Assembly: GCA_947311845.1 (NCBI GenBank)
Contig: CAMZMU010000059.1
Coordinates: 57,314,941-57,378,940, forward strand
DNA: 64,000 bases
Direction: 5' to 3'
Origin: Poa pratensis
Taxonomy: Eukaryota > Streptophyta > Magnoliopsida > Poales > Poaceae
The notes below the pieces were generated by a model, which was not told the origin of the DNA, did no database searches, and saw nothing but the letters and a program-made list of their open reading frames with translations. This document shows positions 59,830 to 64,000 of the stretch, piece after piece. Each line of letters starts with the position of its first letter. Within the stretch, counting starts at the first letter, position 1. The translations under genes and the position numbers were made by a program.

Positions 59830-60600
59830 GTATATAAGTTTTTTGGAAAAGAATGTATCTGGTCCTAATTATCAATGGATTTGTAAGGCCAAACTTCCTC
59901 TGAAAACTCAATTTTTCATGCGGCAATTGTTCCTAGACGCTATTTTGACAAGGGACAGTATGAAAAAAATGGATTGGGGCTCCTGTGTGTTCTTTTTGCA
60001 AAGAAAATGAATCTGCTAATCACTTGTTTTTCCAATGCTCGATGGCTAAAGTGGTTTGGGGTGCTATGGGCAGGGTTTTAGAAACTAACCGTTGACCAAA
60101 AAATGTTTGGCAAGCTATTTTGTGGTTCCATGCTTCTATTACCATTGGAGAAAATGTGTTTATGGTTGTTGGTGTGGTTGTTGCATGTTGGCTTTATGGA
60201 AGGCTAGAAACAAAGTAACTTTTGAAAATCATAAGATGAAAACCCCTTGCGAGGTGATCTTTCATGTGTCATCTTTGCTCACTCACTGGTCAGGTTTACA
60301 CAAAGAGAATGATCGACAATTTCTGAAGCTGGATGCTGACAAGATCCTGGAACTGGCTACGAATCTACTCCGTGCTATTACGAGAAGGATGTCGGTTCAA
60401 TCGGCGTGATGTCAGCTGGTAATTGATGTTGTCGAAGTGCTCCAGGTTCTATGAGACCAGGTTTGCTGGTGTATTTTTATGCTGAGTTCTGAAGCTGCTG
60501 CTAGAATCTATCATGTATTGCTTCATGAAAGACAATATGTTTGTTGTAATATTGTTTTGATGCTCTTGTTAGGCTAGTTGTATGAGGGTACCAGGTTTTT
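59830..60600 (+). mobile_element. 5'-truncated LINE, ORF2 C-terminus
   Basis: Broken frames encode 'YQWICKAKLPLKTQFFMRQL' and 'DAILTRDSMKKMDWG', the zinc-binding region of LINE reverse transcriptase, then 'MLALWKARNKVTFENHKMKT' to a stop at 60409. It is a different copy from 53300-54185. Boundaries and TSD are not defined. Confidence 0.65.
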
Positions 60601-60689
60601 GCCCATGGAGGATGATCGATGGCGATCATTCATAGTGGGGCTCCTGGTACTACCCTAACTCGCTTCCCCTACCCTCGCCCATTGCTTCC

Positions 60690-61410
60690 TTTTTTTGAAA
60701 AAGAGTATATATTAATGTCGAGGAGATACCAATTACATTTAGCCTCTGCAACAGCTCAATACCTAATAGCATTATGGATGCACACATCCAAAAGAAGAAG
60801 AAAAAGCTAAAAAAGAGAAGTCCCGCCACAGAGTTCCAGTCCTTGCAGCAGCATCATAACCACCACCAAGAGAACACCTGATGACCAAGTTTTCTAAAAG
60901 CAACGTCTTTAAGAAGAGACAGTGCACAAGCGTCGTCATTGTCCGATCATAGACCTTGGGTTTTCACCATGGAGATAGTCCGTCTCTCAAAACAATGTCT
61001 TTAGCAAGGCCATTGTCAGGCACACCCAATTAAGGCAAGAACTTGGATTTTCACCTATGTTGTCGCCCCCATTTACATACCGCTGCTACGAATCCCAAAA
61101 CTCCAAGCAAGTTCCTCATCGCTGCAAAGAGTCCAATCACCATTGCTAGTCCTCCAATCTCGGCTTTCATGACATTCTCCGCATCTTACTTCACCATGGA
61201 GCTAAACATATCCCATGATGGCAACAGATAACGGATGTTCGCGTCGCTCCCTACTTAACGGAGAACAATGGGGACGACTAATCTCACTCGATCCAGCATT
61301 CTCCAGGCATTGCACACATGGGAGTTTGCGGACAGAGTTAAAATCGGGAGAGAATTTCACTTCCCCAGCGTCTGCAACAATTATGGATGCACACAGCCTT
61401 TTATGTACGA
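60690..61410 (-). mobile_element. retroelement 3' region, minus strand
   Basis: A T-run at 60693-60697 followed by GAAAAAGAGTATATATTAAT is the inverse of a common Triticeae retroelement 3' end. The segment 'AGCCTCTGCAACA…TTATGGATGCACACA' near 60739-60786 is echoed at 61368-61405. No intact frame is present. Confidence 0.4.
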
Positions 61411-61429
61411 GTACGAGGATTTTTAACTT

Positions 61430-61745
61430 TAATTAATAACCAAGCCCAATCCTCGTAAAAAATTACATGAGTAATAGGAAGGTCTGAAACTCAAGTATAA
61501 ATAGGAATGTAAATTCGCATCCATAAGGACTTGAACTTGGTTGTTAGGTTTGTATATCCAAACAATACGACCAGCCAGGACTAGCCCCGGTGACTTATTT
61601 TTATAGTAGATCACTTCTTTGTGAGAATTCTGGAAATTCGTCCCCAACGGGGATCGAACCCGGGTCGTTGAGTGCGCGCAACGCAGCTCCAACCACTGGC
61701 CTCTGTATCCACTCCCCAACCAGTTGAGCTACGCTCACTTGCCTT
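61430..61745 (-). mobile_element. tRNA-derived SINE
   Basis: On the minus strand an A-box-like AGCTCAACTG (61730-61721) is followed by a perfect B-box GGTTCGATCC (61660-61651), the internal RNA polymerase III promoter. The A-to-B spacing of about 60 bp and the lack of a foldable acceptor stem rule out a tRNA gene. The downstream unrelated body runs to about 61430. Which SINE family it belongs to is not certain. Confidence 0.7.
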
Positions 61746-62046
61746 GTCTCCTTCATGTTTGTACAGTATTAAATTGGAAGCCCGGTTTGAAAAATGAAGG
61801 GCCTAGGTGGCCCAAGGACTGATATGGGCTGATTGATGGGCTTTACGGCCCACGATGGCCCACCAAGAGCACGGCATGGCATCCCCATTCCACCGTGCTC
61901 CTCCCCACTGCGTTGGTGGTGGAGTGCACACTGGAGGAGGAGCCGCTCCTCGCCGTCGCCGTCGCCGGCAGCTCCCGCCGGCGCGCCCCCACCGTTCCGG
62001 CACTCGCGCCGTGGCCACGCTCGGAGTGGAGCGAATTGGTCGCTCG

Positions 62047-63201
62047 ATGGGGAAGGAGATGGAGAGCGGCGATGCGGATATGTCGGCGGTGGGGACGCTG
62101 GTGTGGGTGCGCCGCCCCAACGGCTCCTGGTGGCCCGGACGGGTCGTCCCGCCGCAAGAGGTACCCGACAGCTGCCCCCCGCCGCCGCGCACGCCCTCCG
62201 CGATCCCCATCCTGCTCCTCGGCAACCGCGACGGGGCAATCTTCGTGTACGCACCCCCTTCCCCTCCCTCCTCCTCCTCGTCTGTCTCTTCTGTTCCGTG
62301 GTCTGACCTGCTCCTGCGTATTCGTGTGCGCAGCGAGTGGTGCAACCTGGAGCGGTGCAAGCGGGTGAAGCCCTTCCGATGCGGGGAGCGAGAGCTGGAG
62401 GACTGCATCCGCAAGGCGCAGGAGCAGCGGCAGCAGCACGCCGCGCGCCGAATCCACCGGACCAACACCGCCGGCAGCTGCACCAGGTACGCACGCAAGG
62501 AGGACGCCGTGCTCCAGGCACTCGACATCGAGCGGGCCAGGCTCCGCCCCCGCTCCACCTCAAGAGCCACCACCACCACCACCAACCCCGCCTCCGCCCC
62601 CGCCGCCGCCGTGCAGCCCTTGAGCAGGAAGCGGAGGACGCCCAACGACTGCGAGGACGACGCGCCGCCGCAGCGCGTGAAGGACCTCACCGACATCGTC
62701 GCCTCCGCCCCACCAAAGTTCGCCGACCTGAACCAGCACCTGCCGACCACCAGCCAGATGAAGAGGAGCAAGCAGTCCCACCACCACCCGACTCATCCGC
62801 CGCCGCCTCACCACCAACCACATTCGCCGACCTCAACCGGCACCTGCCGAGCACCGGCCAGATGAAGCGGAGCAAGCAATCCTACCACCACCACGATTCC
62901 AGGACAACCAGCCCTGCGGGGTCCCGAGGAAGAGGACAGGTCCCGCCCGCTCTCGGAGCTCTGCAACGGCTCCGACAACGCCTGGAACAACAACAACGGG
63001 CTCAAGCAGGACCCCAGTGGCCGCAGACCTGCTGACCAGCGCTTCATGCGCGCCGCCTCCAGCCTGGATACGGTCATGGTTAGGACAGATCTCGTCGCGC
63101 CGTCGCACCGGTCAAGATGGAGCCTGTCGATGATGCATTTCCCTGTGGAGGTGATGGACCCGTCGTCGACGCACCTCGCCGCAACAAGCGTCTTCAAAGC
63201 A
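62047..63201 (+). pseudogene. PWWP-domain protein gene (At1g51745-like), 5' exons, frame broken
   Basis: PWWP domains bind histone tails and DNA. Exon 1 starts at ATG 62047 and ends at 62246; an 87-bp intron (GT at 62247, CAG at 62331-62333) leads to exon 2 from 62334. Residues 15-35 read 'VGTLVWVRRPNGSWWPGRVV', the PWWP core, and exon 2 continues 'EWCNLERCKRVKPFRCGE', as in plant At1g51745-like proteins. A 104-bp duplication at 62719-62926 shifts the frame and gives a TGA at 62863-62865. Family-like sequence resumes in the original frame at about 62927 ('SRPLSELCNGSDNAWNNNNG') and ends at a donor near 63201. As written the protein stops after about 243 residues. Confidence 0.75.
62719..62926 (+). 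repeat. 104-bp tandem duplication in the PWWP gene
   Basis: TTCGCCGACCTGAACCAGCA at 62719 recurs as TTCGCCGACCTCAACCGGCA at 62823. Both copies encode a 'FADLN-HLP-T-QMKRSKQS' block. The period is not a multiple of three. Confidence 0.85.
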
Positions 63202-63211
63202 GGTAAAGCGA

Positions 63212-63450
63212 TGCAATGTTGTTTCCTCTCTTGATGCAAAGAATTCTTCTGTTATGTTTGTGTTTCAACAATGCCATTTAGTTCGCTAACTATGTATGGA
63301 GCAACTACAGTTTCTTAAATACGCAGTGCAGTGCTGTTTCCTCTCTTTATGCAAATTCTTGTGTTATGTTTGTGTTTCAACAATGCCATTAGTTCGCTAT
63401 GTATGGAAACACAGGATGTTCTGAGCAACTACAGTTTCTTGAATATGAAC
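63212..63450. repeat. two tandem copies of a ~115-bp unit
   Basis: GTTTCCTCTCTTGATGCAAA at 63221 recurs at about 63336, and 'TTTGTGTTTCAACAATGCCA' and 'GCAACTACAGTTTCTT' recur with similar spacing. It lies in the presumed intron after 63201. Confidence 0.8.
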
Positions 63451-64000
63451 TGCACTAGATACCTATTACACTGTATAATTTTGTGACCAAGGAGTCATGT
63501 GAATCTCTTGACACTATCTTTTTCCAAAAACTGATTGAACTCGATATGGAAACCATACTCCTCTTTTAAACCTTCCATTAATCCTGACCAAATACTCTGC
63601 CATCTGCTCAACATTATATGGTTCATGTATGTGTCAGAAGTTTAGAACGCTCATACTCTTGCATATAGTCACGAATGTGCACAACTTTTTTGGAATGGGT
63701 GGATTATCTATTGCAAAACTTTAACTATGGTGTTAACGTGCTCCATGCATTCCTGGGTACTGCTTGACATCCGGCAATGTTGTTTTTTTCCCCTTTTGTA
63801 CTACCAACAATGAATTACTTATCAAGTAAATCACGTCCAGATCATTGCACGCGCACCAACCCTGTCCCATCTCCCTTCGTCAGATCATTTGTATTTAGTA
63901 ATGCAAGTCATCATCACTTAAATTCACTAACTGTATATGGAAACATTGTTTCACTAATTGTATCTGGGCAACTTCACTTTCTTGACTGCACACAGCAATA
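63451..64000. other. presumed intron of the PWWP gene
   Basis: T-rich, no coding signal. The gene probably continues beyond the window. Confidence 0.4.

Noticed and set aside
61640..61740. tRNA gene
   Set aside because: Box A and box B are present but the spacing is too long and no acceptor stem or anticodon arm folds. It fits a SINE.
1..64000. A coordinated novel gene system or defence cluster
   Set aside because: The genes belong to unrelated housekeeping or metabolic families and are separated by transposons. Nothing links them functionally beyond location.

Overview
The window is plant nuclear DNA, almost certainly from a Triticeae grass (wheat, rye or a close relative). The evidence is intron-rich grass genes, a long array of ~118-bp repeats that resembles the subtelomeric pSc119.2 family of rye and wheat, and dense nested transposons with exact target-site duplications (TSDs). 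It contains no bacterial operon, CRISPR array or rRNA.

Layout. (1) 1-6112 (+): the 3' 16 exons of a BTAF1/MOT1-type Snf2 ATPase that remodels TBP; the 5' part lies outside the window. (2) 7.2-9.6 kb: a 32-base poly(C) run, a decayed PIF/Harbinger transposase containing a 193-bp retroposon, and a minus-strand LINE with a 16-bp TSD. (3) 9978-13902 (+): a CYP75B (flavonoid 3'-hydroxylase type) gene whose last exon is split by a 2,051-bp Harbinger element with a TTA TSD. (4) 14.2-21.4 kb: CACTA-type ends and two blocks of 118-bp satellite, the first holding a 622-bp hAT element with an 8-bp TSD. (5) 21763-39039: a probable non-autonomous Helitron that contains a minus-strand copia element (TSD TAGAT), which in turn contains a plus-strand gypsy element (TSD CTTAG). 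(6) 39.3-46.5 kb: a papain-like protease pseudogene in two pieces, with MITEs, a possible second Helitron carrying intron-bearing gene fragments, and GC-rich LINE-like DNA between them. (7) 50.4-51.5 kb (-): an F-box gene. (8) 53.3-54.6 kb: a LINE tail and a MITE. (9) 55009-59405 (-): a complete ten-exon UAP56/SUB2 DEAD-box helicase gene with a one-base deletion in exon 6. (10) 59.8-61.7 kb: LINE pieces and a tRNA-derived SINE. (11) 62047 onward (+): a PWWP-domain gene with a frame-breaking 104-bp duplication.

The genes do not form a pathway. BTAF1 (transcription), UAP56 (mRNA splicing and export) and the PWWP protein (chromatin) are housekeeping nuclear functions, the P450 belongs to flavonoid metabolism, and the F-box protein to ubiquitin ligation. 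Three of the recognisable genes (CYP75B, UAP56, PWWP) carry breaks as written. The exon totals support the models: the BTAF1 exons sum to 3,954 nt, an exact multiple of three, while the UAP56 exons sum to 1,286 nt, one short of a multiple of three. The main biology here is the layering of insertions, several of which can be ordered in time.
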